Of a DNA stretch of 64,000 bases, positions 29,001-42,481 are shown piece by piece. Both the position numbers and the translations under genes were made by a program. The number at the start of each line of letters is the position of its first letter. Position 1 is the first letter of the stretch. The notes under the pieces are model-generated. The model saw only the letters and a program-made list of their open reading frames with translations, ran no database searches and had not been told where the DNA came from. Origin of the DNA: Formicarius rufipectus (lineage: Eukaryota > Chordata > Aves > Passeriformes > Formicariidae); assembly GCA_013399695.1 (NCBI GenBank), contig VXAU01002494.1, positions 36,958-100,957 on the forward strand, in the 5' to 3' direction.

Positions 29001-31285
29001 GAGCTTTGTTTTCCATTCTGTTGGGTGGAGAAAATTACAATTAAGTTGGTGAAAGAACCAAATTAAATAAGGTGGGAAATTTAGGGGATAGGTAAAGTGA
29101 GGTACAAGTTTTTTCTTGGTATTGTCTACAAAGCATTGGTAAGCTTCGAGAAGTGGCAGTGAAAGAGTGACATTTTCCCACCCTGCAGTTCAGGACTGTA
29201 TTTATTGCCACCAGTTGCAGAGCAAACGAAATACTACATCTTCCCTTGGCACACACTTTGTGAGCAGCAGCAGTGGCAGCATCCTCAGTTGTCCTTTCTC
29301 CCTCAGCTGCATTTTAGGTAAGACTGAAGGAGTGAAATGACAGACTCACTTTGGGATTCCATCTGATTTGCCAAGCATTTTCTACTCTTTGTGATCTGCA
29401 AGTCAGGAAACAAATTGTTGTGTACCTGGCTGCTTGCAAACCTGGTAGGAAGATTGTGGTGGTTTGGCTATAGACTTCCTGAACAAGGTTTAAATAAATT
29501 AACAAGTTTTAGGATAAAGTAACTTAGCAATTATTTTCCGATAACAGAAGCAATTTCCTGAAGTCCCACTTCATTCTCACATTTCCCAGAACAAAAACAT
29601 TTTTAAGGGGAAATTGTCTGCAGAAAGAGAACTAGATCTTTTGCACCCTTTTGTTCCTTAGATTAAATGCCTGTAGTAATTAAAAAGAAACCAGCTAAAT
29701 AGGAAAAAGATATTGCATCTACATCCATTTCCCCATAGCAAGCAGAATGAAAGGTCATCACTGACCTTTATATTGAAGTTCAGAATATACATGAAAATCT
29801 TGAAACTGCTGTTGAACTTACTGGTAACACCCAACATATGGAGCCCTTTGAAAAGCAAATCTGTGTCTCTGTTAAGATCAGTTCTGCCAGCAGTCTCCTC
29901 TTCCAGGGCTGGAGAAACTTTCAGAAGTTCTCCAATAAATATCCCACAATGAAACAAAAGAGAGGGTTAGTGTTTTAGTTCTCTTGTGATTTTCCTCAGC
30001 GTTCGGTGCATTCAGCAATAAAGGTCAACTTTAAAATTACAACTCAGAGCTCTATACCAACTCTGCTTGGTTCTACCACAGAATGAAAATCCTGAACTAC
30101 CTCCCTTCATGGGCTCTCTGGCTGAGAACATCAGAACAACTGCTCTGCATTGAAATTTTGGATGAAAAAATGTTAAGAACCATAATTTAGCACCTGCAGA
30201 CTACTCCAGTGATGATGCATGAGAGGCAACTTACTGTTTTTTCTTAATTATTTCTAAGCAGCTTCTTACTGCTCTAACCTTTCTATGGTGGGGTGGGATT
30301 ATGGAGATTTCCCTGGCATTGATGAATACAAATTCTGCCACAGGTTTTAATACCTGGGATTAGTTTTAGCATCAGGGTTAAATCTTTCCCCATTGTAGCC
30401 TGAGAGGGGAAATCTTTGAAAACTTGTCTCAATCAGATCACTGGGTTCTTTTCTTCATTGTAAGTCTGTTTTTGCCACAGAAGACTTTAAGAGTTATAAA
30501 GTGTCATAATACCTGTTGCAATATGTGACTGTACATGGAAATGCTGAGCTGAATCAATCTATTCTGCTTTTAAAATAATAGCAACTCTTTTTGTTTAACA
30601 GCCAATTCACTCCTGAAATGTATTTATTCTTGAGATTCAAAGTACTGCCATTTAAGGTAAAAGAAGTTTTAATTTTACCCAAAATCAAACAGAGTAGATA
30701 GGCAAGGCTTGCTTTTTTTATCCTTTCCTTCTTATACAAGAGTAGAACAGCAGAACTTCAAAACAACTAAGGCAGAGAGAAAGGATTAAAGTCTCTACTA
30801 TCACTTGTTTAGAAAGGAGAGTAATTCCCCCTGGCCTCAAGCCTTCAAATCTTCATCATTGACTTCAAACTCAGAACATATTTACTGCTGCAATGGGTGG
30901 ATGAGCTGAAAGACAATAGAAAAATTCATGTGCTGTGACACATTCACTTACCTTGAATCAATAATCATGAAATAGCAGTACTGAGTTCTCGGCTCTATGT
31001 AATAAATAGCGAAGATGAGGGGGACACAGCACACCCACAGGGGTGCTATATATCACCCACTTAATCTGGGGAGTGAAGAAATTGCATGCGTTTATGTGAT
31101 ACTGTGATAATTCTAGATTATTTGCCTTTTATCCCTTCTCTTTCTGCTGCTAGCAATGTTAGCATCACTAACCAATTAACAGACATTTTAGTAATGTTAA
31201 TAAAGGTAGAGAACAAGCCTCTTTGATGTACACATCTGCACCAACTTTTTAGCAGAGCACATGGAATCACAGGGAAGGTAGACAC
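17051..31285. other. Repeat-poor AT-rich stretch, no gene seen
   Basis: About 14 kb with only the 103-base CR1 fragment at 24083-24185 and A-rich patches at 17161-17190 and 17570-17640. Two segments (about 21980-22140 and 22370-22440) contain homeodomain-type TAATTA cores and read like conserved non-coding DNA. Polypyrimidine-AG patches such as the one before 24788 could be splice acceptors but are followed by no recognisable exon. The longest frame (18335-18685 plus, 116 codons) has no known domain. Confidence 0.65.
24083..24185 (-). mobile_element. CR1 LINE fragment
   Basis: The + strand shows the reverse complement of the CR1 3' region: cacagaatggtttggct, tagaagggacctta, then a degraded caaccacctctgc and cttTcaccaga block. 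No coding region remains. It is the only transposon I recognise between about 17.1 and 31.2 kb. Confidence 0.8.
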
Positions 31286-31767
31286 TGTGGCAGAATGCAG
31301 AAAATTGGATATTCTGTGAATATTCTATGAACAATTCATTGTACAGTTCCCAGGAAAAATAGGCCTCTGTTTACATTTTTCAGGAGAGCAGTTCGCAGCT
31401 TTGGAGTGGGACTTATCTATAAGAAGAACATCTGCTGGTACTTCCAAAATTCCTCTAGAAAGTCATCATGGGGTGAGCTTTCAGGAGGGGTTAATTAACA
31501 TTAAGACCAATGGACTGCAGACTTTAGGTGGCCTGAGGATAGACAGTTTTAAGCTATCCAATCATTTGATATAATGATGTAACTGAAAAGCACAGATGAT
31601 AAATACAAGGTTTGTTCTGATAATAAAGGTCCTTGACTGATGCACTGCATGAAGTGAGTGTGTGAGTTTGTGAGCCTTAAGGGCCCGTGCTGCCTGAAAG
31701 TGGCTCTTGGACAAGCTCTCATGTGAGCTTTTACATATATATTTTTTTTTCTTTTTATTTCACTTTA
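31286..31767 (+). mobile_element. Weak LTR candidate
   Basis: Starts TGTGGCAG; has a CCAAT-like TATCCAATCA near 31554 and AATAAAGG at about 31623. A 6-mer AGACAC occurs at 31280-31285 and again at 31768-31773, but the element would then end in TTTA instead of CA, and a chance 6-mer repeat in 500 bases is not rare. Listed as a possibility only. Confidence 0.25.
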
Positions 31768-32219
31768 AGACACCATGAGAAGCAGGGCAGACCAGTGAAG
31801 GGAGTCCCCGGCACTGCTGAGGGAAGGCAAATTATCAATTTGTCACTGGCCATCTGCCTGCCTTTTCCCTCTACATCTGTAACATGAAGACAAAGGTATT
31901 TATTGCAATTTAAAATGATTTTGGGATGCAAAGCCTGCATAAAATCTGTATTGCAGTTTTGCACCCCTCCCATCAAGTCCACTCTCTCTAGTTCTCTAGG
32001 AAAGAATAAAAAATGAAATAGCAAAGTAATGGTTCCCTGTCCTAGTCAGAAAATCAAGCCACATCTCTGGGCCCCAAACTGCCTACTCATGTCTCCTGCC
32101 ATCCATTGAGTACCAAATTCTATTTCATATTTCATTAATGTCTCAGATGATGGACTAGAGCACACACTTGTAAAATCAGCACAGGGAGTGGGGTTGGAGG
32201 GGAGGTTGTCCCAGCAGGA

Positions 32220-32670
32220 TGCGCTGGTTTAAAGGTAAACCAGTGGGAGAAATGAACCTGACTTTACAAGTCAGAGTTACAATTTAATAAAAAGATTAGA
32301 ATAAATACAATACAGAGAAAAATTTGTTTAAACCCACAAAAACCAGAAGCATAATCCAGCACCTTAAGGTACAAACAGAATGGTGTTCATTAGCCCCTGT
32401 GCTGAGCACCACATGCTCTGCATGAGTAAAAAGTAAAAAGAAAGGAAAACCTGTTGGAGAGGATGATGGTCACAGTCTTGTTGAGAGTGGCAGTCACAGT
32501 CTTTTGGAGGTTCTGGTCCTCCTCAGGATCTGATGACTGTTACCAAAGTCCCCCAAACATGAAGATTATATATGCTCAGGTTCAGGTGGGAATGCCTAGT
32601 ACCTTCCCAAGGGTGAGGAGTTTCACAGTGGGTGATTTAGAAGGAAAAAAATACTAAAAAACTAACCACA
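32220..32670 (-). mobile_element. LTR with terminal hairpin (family 2, copy 1)
   Basis: The minus strand starts TGTGGTTAG (32670) and ends TTTAAACCAGCGCA (32220). A TATATAATC sequence on the minus strand near 32565 serves as a TATA candidate, and TTTATTAAATTG near 32290 lies in the R/U5 area. The low end contains a short inverted repeat, CTGGTTTA...TAAACCAG (32224-32242). The first 190 or so bases are shared with 62662-62866. I found no TSD, so one edge may be truncated. The open frame 32454-32657 lies in the U3-like part and has no recognisable product. Confidence 0.6.
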
Positions 32671-35600
32671 ATATTAGTATGCCTTATACCATTAAAGACC
32701 AATCAGACCCAGAAATAAAGATTCCCTGAAGTCAGAAAATATGTAGAAAGCTGTTAAGAGAGGTGAATTATTTAATGATTCCTTTTAAAACCAGAAAAAA
32801 ACTCATCCATTCTCAAGCATACAAATCTTTTTTCGTATTCATCTTGATGCCTAAAAAGGCCAGAAAGAACCCTCTAACAATCCTTTTTGAGTACTAGAAG
32901 GTAAATTGTTCTTTATTGAGACCATGCTGGGTGTATAGGAATCATTTCCAATGTACACACATTGAATTACAGACGTGCTATAATTTTATAGTATAATATC
33001 TAACAATACATCATCTTGTAACTCCAACTTCCCAAAATTGTCTGTCCCCCTGGACCTCTCTCACACATGCCTCCCCAAAACTGAGTCCAGAGTCGCAAAG
33101 ACCCCTCTTTCCTCCCGCCTTTGTAGGCATCTTCTGTCCTGCTTGGAATAATTTCAAGGTTTCTTGGCCTTCTGAATAGTTTTGACCAGAGTTATGTCAA
33201 AAAATGTGCCTGTTATGTTTTCTAAGTACATTCTATACAAACTAGATGTTCTTGCTAAAATCTTTATACATTGAAATCCTTGATAAGGAACATTAAAAAA
33301 TATTTCAGGAATCTAATACAAAGGTACTTAGCTAAAGCTAAGTTCTAAAGGTGTAGTAGTACTAAAGTGCTAAAAGAGTTATACTTAATTTCATATAATG
33401 TGTATCTAAAGCATTAGTCTAACCAAATGTAATTTCTACTTTTTTCTTTTCCCTGAAAGGAAATAAAGATCTCAGAGCATCTTTAATGTGGATTCTAAAG
33501 CCTGCTAAACATAAACAGCAGGGCATTCATGTTGTAGGAAATTATTTAATTGTGTAAACTGCCAGCATTTGGAGCAGGTGGCTGGACTTCTCCTAACAGA
33601 ACAGTATAAACCCTGTGTTTATATTTATTTCCATATAATATTACAAAATGTAGATATTAAACCCCAGCAGAACATCATGGTCTGCTCCATTCAGCACTTA
33701 TTTCTCCAGATATGTTAATGACAGAAGAGCATGGAGGAATTTAAGTTTTATTTTTCTAATTGCAAACATGGAATATGATGTTAATGTTCAGGAAGAGATC
33801 TCCCACAAAGCAAAAAGTGTATTTTCCTACTCATCAGGCTCATGTCAGGATTGTAGATTTGAATGACAAAAGCAACACACAGCTGCTACTTTTTATTCTG
33901 ATAAAGTCTGTGAAACAAGCAGAGCCAAGAGAGAATGAACCTCATTCTCAACACCATTGTTACTGAAGACTTATTTACTCTCTTCTGTATGGAAATCCAC
34001 TGAGATGTCTCTGAAGGTAGGAAAACCTTAACTATTTTCCCTAGATAACTCTGGGAATGTTGTAGGTTTTACAGTCAGACAAAAGGAAAAGTGCTTTTAA
34101 TATCCAAATTTACAACTCATTTAAGCTACACTGTTTCTCTCAGCAGCCATTCCATGTCAGATGTCTGTTACTTGATTCTTATGTTACAGTTCATGGACAA
34201 AACTGTATCACCAAAAATCTTTATATGGGAGGGGCAGAAGGATCAAGCTTTTTCTAGGTTTCCCCATATCCTTGAAAGCATCTGCCAAACTTCTTTTTTT
34301 CTCCGATACTTGCTGTGGCCTCTGCATTTACACCAATTTGTCCTGTCACATTCCACCTGCCATTATATGTGCAGGCTCTTTATCCTGAGATACTTGGGGT
34401 TATGAATCTCAACATTTCTTAGTATTGCTCCCTATAACAAAGGCACCATATTCCCTACATGGTTCAAGAGAATGAGCTTGTTCAGAGACATCCAGATGTT
34501 AGCAAAGACAACACAGAGATATCTTTACTGTTTTTATAGATCTAAGTGATAATTTATTGATAAAGATACCAAGTATAAAATTGCATCTGATGTAGTAATA
34601 ATGTATAAAATTTACTTAAAAAAATTCAAGAATTTTTTTAAACTTATATAAAGTAATTCACACTCTTTTTTGAGTATACAGTTTCGGTAAAACAAAAGTT
34701 TTTAGGCATCTCAGTCCATTTCTAAATTTCTGGGTAAAAAATAATTGAAGTTTCTTTTTCCTACCTGCAGATAGATAGGCTATATAGTTATTCAAGACAA
34801 ATAGTCAGAAATAATTAACTGAAGCTACTAGAGGAATTAGAGGTAGGCAGAATGTAATGACCCAAAGCAGAACTTACTAAAAATTATGATTCCTTTCTGC
34901 AGAGAACAGAGAGAGCTTTAAAGGCAATAACTCAATGGAATCTGAATTTTACATCACATTTGAAAGATTTTCTTACAGCAGATTAAGAGAACATCTGTGT
35001 GCATGCATGCAGACGTGCACATGTGTACACCAAGGAAGAACAGAAGAAGGGGTATTCTTGCCTATTTCAGAATAACAAATCAGCATCTAAAAACCAGCTA
35101 ATTCAACTTGTGATTTCCCATGGAATATCACTGGTATTTTAAATTGGTGTGATGTTTTTCTTAATTATAACAAATTATGTTTGAAACAAAAAACCCACAT
35201 GGAAACATTCTTATCAGTAGTTTTCAAGAAAAGTTTTCAAGAAAAAGCCCTCATTCATCTCATACCTACTGATTTTTTCTTTTATGATGACATCAGTTTC
35301 TATATTTTTCCACACCCTAATTAACAATACTATGAACTAATTTTATTAAAATATTTATTTTTTTATAAATGCAAATAGTACCATGATTCCTCTTTAAACT
35401 GTCATAATCTTCTCTCATATATATTATTGGCACAAATGAAAATATGTTGGACACATTCTGTGTATTCCAAGATCCACTACATTTACCCTTTCAGTTGAGT
35501 AAAAACACAGCCTTCCATGCTTTCTCACTTTATGCAACCACATGCCCCAAGTTCTCTGGTAGAAATCATTGGGGATATTCCTTGCAGGAAGATTTGTGGG

Positions 35601-38600
35601 GTTTTGTGCAATAGACCTCATAAATTTGGAGGGATTTGTGGCTGTTTTTAGGCAACTAGCTTAAATTTGGTAGTTTGCTATGCTTACGCATTTTAGGTTG
35701 AATGTCAGGAGAGCTACACTAATTTAATCAAGTAAAACTGGTTATGCATATACATTGAGACACTGGTTTCTGTCAAGCATTTTCAATGCTCTACTCTAAA
35801 CAATGAGAATGAGTTGCAATCAATATCTTAAGAATAAACAAAGCATAAGCCTAAAAATTCCTTTCTTTTCCAAGGACTGTGTTATAACTTTTCTATTTTA
35901 TGATAATGTTTCTTGCTTATACTACTGCAGTATTCAGAATAGACTTAATTTTGCATGTCACCAAACCTGCTGCCATATGTTTATTGGTGTTTTAATTTTT
36001 CAATACAGTAATTAGTACCTTTGTATTCTTATTGATAATTTTCATTGTACTCTCATGAGCAGCAAAGGTCCTCAGCTATCAAGTATTTAAAAATCACTTG
36101 AACTGTAATAATTCTTTTGAGGTATCTAAACTCTACTGAGCTATGTACTGTCTCCTGCAGGGTCCTGCAGGCATCTTGCAGTCTGTAATGTCAGTGCCCA
36201 TGTGAAATGCCACAACTTCTCCTGGGCTCGAGGAGGGCAGGACCCCCTCAGCCTGCAAAGAAACACTTATACACTACTCTGCTGGTTGTCAGGGTTTCAG
36301 CTGCTCTCTCTCCACTCTAGTGGTCTAACAAATACAAAATTGTACCCACATGCAGATCACTTTTGATCACTTTAAATTAGTCCTTCCGTATCTTTGTACC
36401 TTAGAATAATAGTTCTTCAGACTTCTGCTTCTCTTATCTCCCAAACTCCCTTCCATTTCATTAGAATTGGATAGAATTTAGTTTCAATAAAATATTGCAT
36501 CTTATCTCTTGAACACTTTATTGGGGCTCTCACTTTCTTTTTTTAAAACTGTAATATTCTGGAGCGTGCATGTTGTCCCCTATGTGATGCTAATAAGGTT
36601 CTCTTTATGTGCCTCCATGCTGAGTCCACGGATTTAATTTGCTAACTTTTTCCTATCAGGTGGTTTCTAACTTCTTTCAAATAAAAAAGTTTCCTTCTTG
36701 CAGCCTATTATTCTTTTTTTACCCCATGATGTGATACCTCTAAACAATGTTTGAATTGCTGACCTCACCCCCTCTCCACCCATCTCCTCACAGTTGCCCT
36801 GGACTACAGAGAGACACACCTGGCATTTTTATCTCTGCCACTGTGGTTAACTAACTAACAAAAAGATTACTTTCTCAAAGGTTTTAACATTGTTCATTTT
36901 GTAGCATAGGTGGAGATCCACAGGTAGGCAAGCCCAATACCTATGACAAAATCCTGAGGAGTTGTGGAGGCCTCCAGTGCAGTTTCTAACCATAGCTCTC
37001 CTCACAGCTTTCATGGGGGCTAGCTCAGATGCATAAGAGCATTGTTTGGGCATCTGAAGTACTTTGAAAAATGTTATTCTATTACTTGCCTGCCTTGCAT
37101 CATGGCTGTAGAGCTGTAGCTGTGTTTCAAGAGAGGAACAGGGGGTCCCAGCTGTTGACAGAAAGGTGGCAGCTCTGCAACCTGGAGCTTCTTCTCCTGA
37201 GGGAGTGATTCCCTCCTCAGGTGTGTGCACCTGGGCAAGTGTTGGCTGTGAGGGTTCCTCCCTGAGAAGAGAACACAATCAGACACACAGAAAGGAGTTA
37301 CTTTGATATATGTATTGCTTCCATACTTCCCTTGATTTTGCTCCTAAATTTAATTTTCCATGTTTATTGGAGTTGCAAAGGGAGAGGATATTTTCGCTAG
37401 GAAGAAACCAGGAGCACTGTGCAATGGTAAGGAACATGGTCTTTAATGTAACCTCTGAAAACATATGAAACAGCATGAAGGCATCTGTTTTACGACAGTT
37501 AAATAATACCCAAGCTACTCATTGTCACTACTATCAGAGCTGTCTTCCTATCTGACTGTGATCTGGCTTCCTTTCCAATTTTATTACATTATGGAAGTGG
37601 ATGGAGAAAACTGAAAACACACAATAAGCAATAAAATAAATAAAGCAAATTAGATTCATTAAATCAAGAAATGTATGCAACATATTTAAAGCAGTTACTT
37701 ATAGTGTTTGCATTTTTAAAAGGTTAAATTAAATTAACCATTATTTTTTACCAAGATTGTCCACAATTGTCTCAGAAATTTAATCTAAACAGGCTGATAT
37801 AAAGCATTGATTTGCTCAAACTTCCTCAATCACTCTCTTACTGGAAACAAATTAAATGCAATGGAGGAGGAGAGTAATTTTTTTTAATTACTTGTGTATC
37901 TGGTAGAAGGACCATTTGCAGTTAGGACTATTTTTATTTTTTTTTAGGCACAATCAACATTCAATAGGCAGGACAGAAACTGTGCTTTCTTATTGTTTTT
38001 TTTGGTTAAGTTACAGAAAGCAAAAGGAAATGGTTTTATTCCTGTATAGCAAAAATATGTTCACAAAAATTTTAAATGGCTCAATGGCCTACAAGTTTCA
38101 CTGCTACCCACATGAAATGAAAAATTTTTCATATGCTTATACCTCCATGTGCCTAATATTTATATTGGAGAAAGATAAGGCAAGAGAGAAAAGACTGCTG
38201 TACTCAGGAGAGCAGATTAAAAAGTCTCTTGATAAAAAATAAAGCAACAAAAGATCCCTAAGTAAATTCAGTATTTTTAATCACCTCTTTTTCTATTTTA
38301 ACTTTAGCTAGCAGAGTAAAGATTTATTTGAAATTGTGACTCCAGAACAAAACTGGAGTTCCTTCTCTATTTGCCACAAATATAATTTAATCAATGTTTT
38401 CTGTGGTTTTTTTTTTTCAGTAATATTCAGACACCTTTGTGACCCTTTGGCTGTGCCCAGGGGAGAGGGAATCACAGCAGCTACCAGACAATACTTCCAT
38501 TAAAGAATACCCAACAATTCCAGAAATATCCTAATATTTTACAGTGAACTTTCATCCCTCGACGCACATAACATCACATCTGACATCAATCTCTCCAATG

Positions 38601-40907
38601 GCTAGTGGCATTTGAGGACCAATATTCAACATCTATAGAATATGTGGAAGATTACAGAGATGTTGGAAGTGATACAATTACTTCACAATTCAAATCAGAT
38701 GGTCTGTGGAGTCACCATCACCTTTTTATAGCTGTTCTTTGTGTCATAAGACATACACATTAAAAATGTATGCAGTGTCTTGCTCCACTGACTGTGCCCC
38801 ATCTTGCACATCTAGACTACTGCTAAAATTTCATGTGTTTCTGTTTCAAACTGAAGTTTGGCTGTAGTGAGCTTAAATTCTTGCTAACTATACTGGCGGG
38901 AAAGTTGTCGCCTTTCACAGCAAAGAAGCCAAAACTGGAACTAATACAGAGAAACAAGAATACTCCTGATTACAAACTCTTTTAGGCAGTCTCATGAAGA
39001 CTGTGATGGCTGGGTCAGCTTGGATGCACAAAGTGCTCTGTTCACTTGTGGAAAAAAGTGGTAGTAAGCTGTCAAAAGTAACAAACAAGTTGTTCCAAGA
39101 CAAGTAGAATGAATTATACCACCTTTCTCTGTGGATTTGTGTCTTTATGTTCCACACTCTGGAAGTAAAAATGCCATTTAACGGAGTTAATGACATCAGT
39201 TCCCCTTCACGGTGTTTTTGCTTTGGTACCCATTAGTCCTATTTCCCAGGCAAGACAGCAATATCACCAGTATACCCCACACTTCAGTTCCTTGACAACT
39301 TCCCTTCATACCTCATGCTTCCTTTCCTTAGTTGCAAAGTGATATGAGGTTGCATTGCTGCAGTTTGAAACTACACACCTATGCTAACTGGCTAAACAAT
39401 GTGTGTGTCTTGAATGGTGAAGCAGCAGGCCAACGAGAACAAATATCCTACTTGGCTATTTTTCCCTGAGAATGAAATAGTCAAAGTCTTTTTCTTCTAC
39501 AAAGCCATTGGTTTTCATGAAACTTGAAGAAATTTAACTATCTTTCAGATCTTCAATCTTTTGTCTGGAGTGCTTAAAACTTGATATTGCTTTCTGGGTA
39601 ATGGGTGGAAGAAACTCCACTGGCAGAGAGGAAACTTCATTTTTCTGTCAGATAATAAGTTAAAACAGTAGCTGGAATGTGTTTGTCCTAATGAACAAAC
39701 CCTTGACCAACTGATCATGTAGGTTTCTGGGACAGGAACAACATGTGTCACAAGAGTGAAGTCCTCGAGTGTAGCATGTGCTAGAACCCCTGTTTTCCAG
39801 TCTTGCAGTTCACAGGGCAGGTCTTATTCTTTAAAGATCTCAGAATAATCTATACAAATGGAGAAGGAAACAACATTTTAAAAAACAATCACACCTGAAA
39901 TCACAGTTTGGAAGAGAAAGGAAATAGGAACATGGCAGAAATAGACAACTGCATTAATCAGAGGGAAATCCTGCTGTGAAGTTTTGATAATTGATTTAAT
40001 TTAGACTTGAATTTAGCCTGATCAGTTTATTTTTAGTTGCCGCAATTAACATACCTATCAAAACTAGAGAATTAGACTTATGTTTAAGTGTAGTTCCTGT
40101 CATCAATGAGAACAAGCACAAAAGAGTTATTCCTGTGGATGTCCACCTGTTTGTAGGCCTGAGTCTGTACTCCTGAGTGAATCACTGGGAACCTGATGGT
40201 TGATGTAGCCGGGCACTGACCTGTGTATAATGGGAGTTAACTATGACCCACGTTTGGTTTCAGATTTTTCTGTAGTTGCAAAGCGAATTGCATTATGTGG
40301 GCTACTTTACTCTGGATTTAAATAGAATTCATCTGGACTATTGCTACCAGTTCACCTGCATGAAGGTGTTGGACACCATGTGTTAAAGTTACTGCCCATG
40401 TTCTAAGGCAGGAATACAAAGATATCAGAGCTATTGCAGAAGTATGTAGTTCTTACATCACTCCTGCACACCAAATACAGTATTTTCCACAATTCCAGTC
40501 TTCCTGCACATCACATAACAGCTGAATGCTTTTCTCTGGGGATGCTGGACAGACAGCAGCCTGACCAGACCTGAAAAATAGTCTCCCACCCAGGTCACTG
40601 CACTTCTCAACATATGTAGGAAAGGCTCAGAATCCACACTGGTAAAATTTCAAGCACAACATTTTTAATAATATCTAGATGTGGTAGTTTCAAGCACCAC
40701 ACAAGGTGAAAAGTTCAGCCTGCAGCCCCTGATGAAAGAAGAAAAGAAGAAGTCTGGTGCAAACACTCAGATTCATCCTGTTTCCAGTATCCTTTAGCCT
40801 CACATGGCATAAATAATGAAATGGAGAGAAAACAATCTGAATATTCATCAGCTAGAGAAATTGCAGGCAGGGAAATTAACACAGACACCAGATCTTTAAA
40901 GTACTTT
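32671..40907. other. Unique DNA, no gene seen
   Basis: It includes the Z-prone tract at 34996 and a slightly GC-richer patch at 36140-36300. The 143-codon minus frame at 36847-37278 has no recognisable domain, membrane segment or splice context. The 108-codon frame at 37916-38242 is likewise unrecognised. Confidence 0.65.
34996..35030. repeat. Alternating purine-pyrimidine tract (Z-DNA-prone)
   Basis: tgtgtgcatgcatgca (34996-35011) and acgtgcacatgtgtacac (35013-35030) alternate purine and pyrimidine with a single break at 35012. They also contain nested palindromes (gcatgcatgc, gtgcac). Confidence 0.85.
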
Positions 40908-41878
40908 TGTGGCGGTTTTCACCCGGTGTCCACCCAAATCTCCAGGCTCTTCCTTTCCCAGAGGGAAAGGAAAAGGGGAAAAGGCAAAAAAACGCTGAGG
41001 GATAATGACTAAACAAACTCAAAGTGGCTAAATGCTTAAATTTATTACTAACAAGATAAGAACTAAAACTAAAAAGTAAAAAATAAATCAGTCAAAAACA
41101 TCTTTCTCCTCCCCCTCTCTCCAGCAGTTCGAGGGAGCAGGGAATGGGGGTTTTGCCGGCAGTTGTTGTTGCTGCCATTGGTCTTGTCCTGTGGGTCACT
41201 CTATGGGGTGCAGTCAAGTCTCTGCACCCCAGTGGTCCTCCATACGTTGCAGTGGGACAGATGTTCCACCACGGTCTTCACCACCAACTGCAGGGGGGGC
41301 CACAGCTCTGAGTCCTTTCCCTGCTTCTGTGGGGTCCCTCCCATTGGAGACAGTCCTCAATTGACTTCTCGAATGTGAGTCCACCCCCCGGGCAACCCTT
41401 CTATGGGGGGAAAAGTCTCCTCCAGCGTGGGTCTCCTTCTCCAAGAGTCATGGCCACAAGTCTCTTCCAGGATCTCGCTCCACCCTGGGCCTCCCACAGG
41501 GCAACAGCTCCTTCATGGATCCATCTGCTCCTCCATGGGCTGCAGGGTGTGGGTAATCACTTTTAGTCCTTCCCCCACCACCACCCCCCCAGCATGGAGT
41601 CCCTCCTTCTCCTCCTCCTGCTCTGACCTTGGTCTCTGCGCTGTTATCCCATGGCTGGAATTTTCAACTGCTCAACACTCCTAAATTCTTAAATATCTAA
41701 TCACAGAAGCATGACTATGATTCTTAATTAGATCAGCTCTGGCCAGCCAACAGGAAGTCCCTCCTGTACCTGGGTGTCACTGGCTTCACAGGACAGGGGA
41801 AGCTTCTAGCAGCTTCTAACAGATGCCACTGTGGTAGCCCCGCCTTCTACCAAAATTCAGCTACAGAAACCTATGACA
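40908..41878 (-). mobile_element. Solo LTR, ERVL-type, TSD ACTTT (family 1, copy 1)
   Basis: The 971-bp element begins TGTGGCGG and ends ATGACA on the + strand. It is flanked by an exact 5-bp direct repeat ACTTT at 40903-40907 and 41879-41883. A 5-bp duplication is the usual ERVL (class III) signature. The minus orientation is supported by AATAAA on that strand near 41045 (taataaatttaag), which places U3 at the high coordinates. The interior is GC-rich and pyrimidine-biased, unlike its surroundings. No internal retroviral genes, primer-binding site or second LTR adjoin it, so it is a recombination-derived solo LTR. The open frames inside it (for example 41403-41684) are by-products of its composition. 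A sibling lies at 53828-54520. Confidence 0.85.
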
Positions 41879-42458
41879 ACTTTCTCACTAATCTTAGATT
41901 TTCTGCTACATGCTTCCTAACTCATATCATTCCAAGAGAGTTTCAGAATACAAAGCAGGTGCAAGTTCATGGTCCACAGTGATCTTTTGTCATAGTTCAA
42001 GTTGAATTTCTTCTCTCACATGGACAGGCATTTAGACTGGTGTTAGAACAATGTTGCATGTCACCATGTCACCATGTGAAGAAAATTCTATGATATCTTT
42101 GACAATCTAACCAAACCTTCATGCATTGAAAAAGTTAATTAACAGCTTTATTTCAAGGAACAAAAATCTTGTTCCCTGGCCTTTCTGTAAAATGGCTTTA
42201 TTATGAATACCATTTATGAGCTGCCTAAAAAACACAAAGCCATATTCTCTGACAAAGGCCTTCACACTATTTTTCTAATCTGGCATCTTCCAAACAAGAT
42301 TATTAGTGGAGTCAGCTCTTAAAACTCAAACTGAACAGCAAAATAAGCCAGTTAATTAATTTACAAAGAGGACATGAGAGCCAGGGCCTGGACTTCCTTC
42401 CAGCATTCCAAGAGTTTGGTACAAATGTTAGCATTCAGACAAAAAGAAGTTATTTGTG

Positions 42459-42481
42459 TATATATATATATATATATATAA
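42459..42481. repeat. (TA)n microsatellite
   Basis: Eleven or so TA units ending in an A run. Confidence 0.95.

Noticed and set aside
29455..29480. TGTGGTGGTTTGGC, like the start of an ERVL LTR
   Set aside because: Only about 14 bases match; downstream sequence has no LTR layout and no TSD partner.
36847..37278. 143-codon minus-strand open frame
   Set aside because: No known motif, membrane segment or splice sites; isolated in unique DNA, so chance is the simplest reading.
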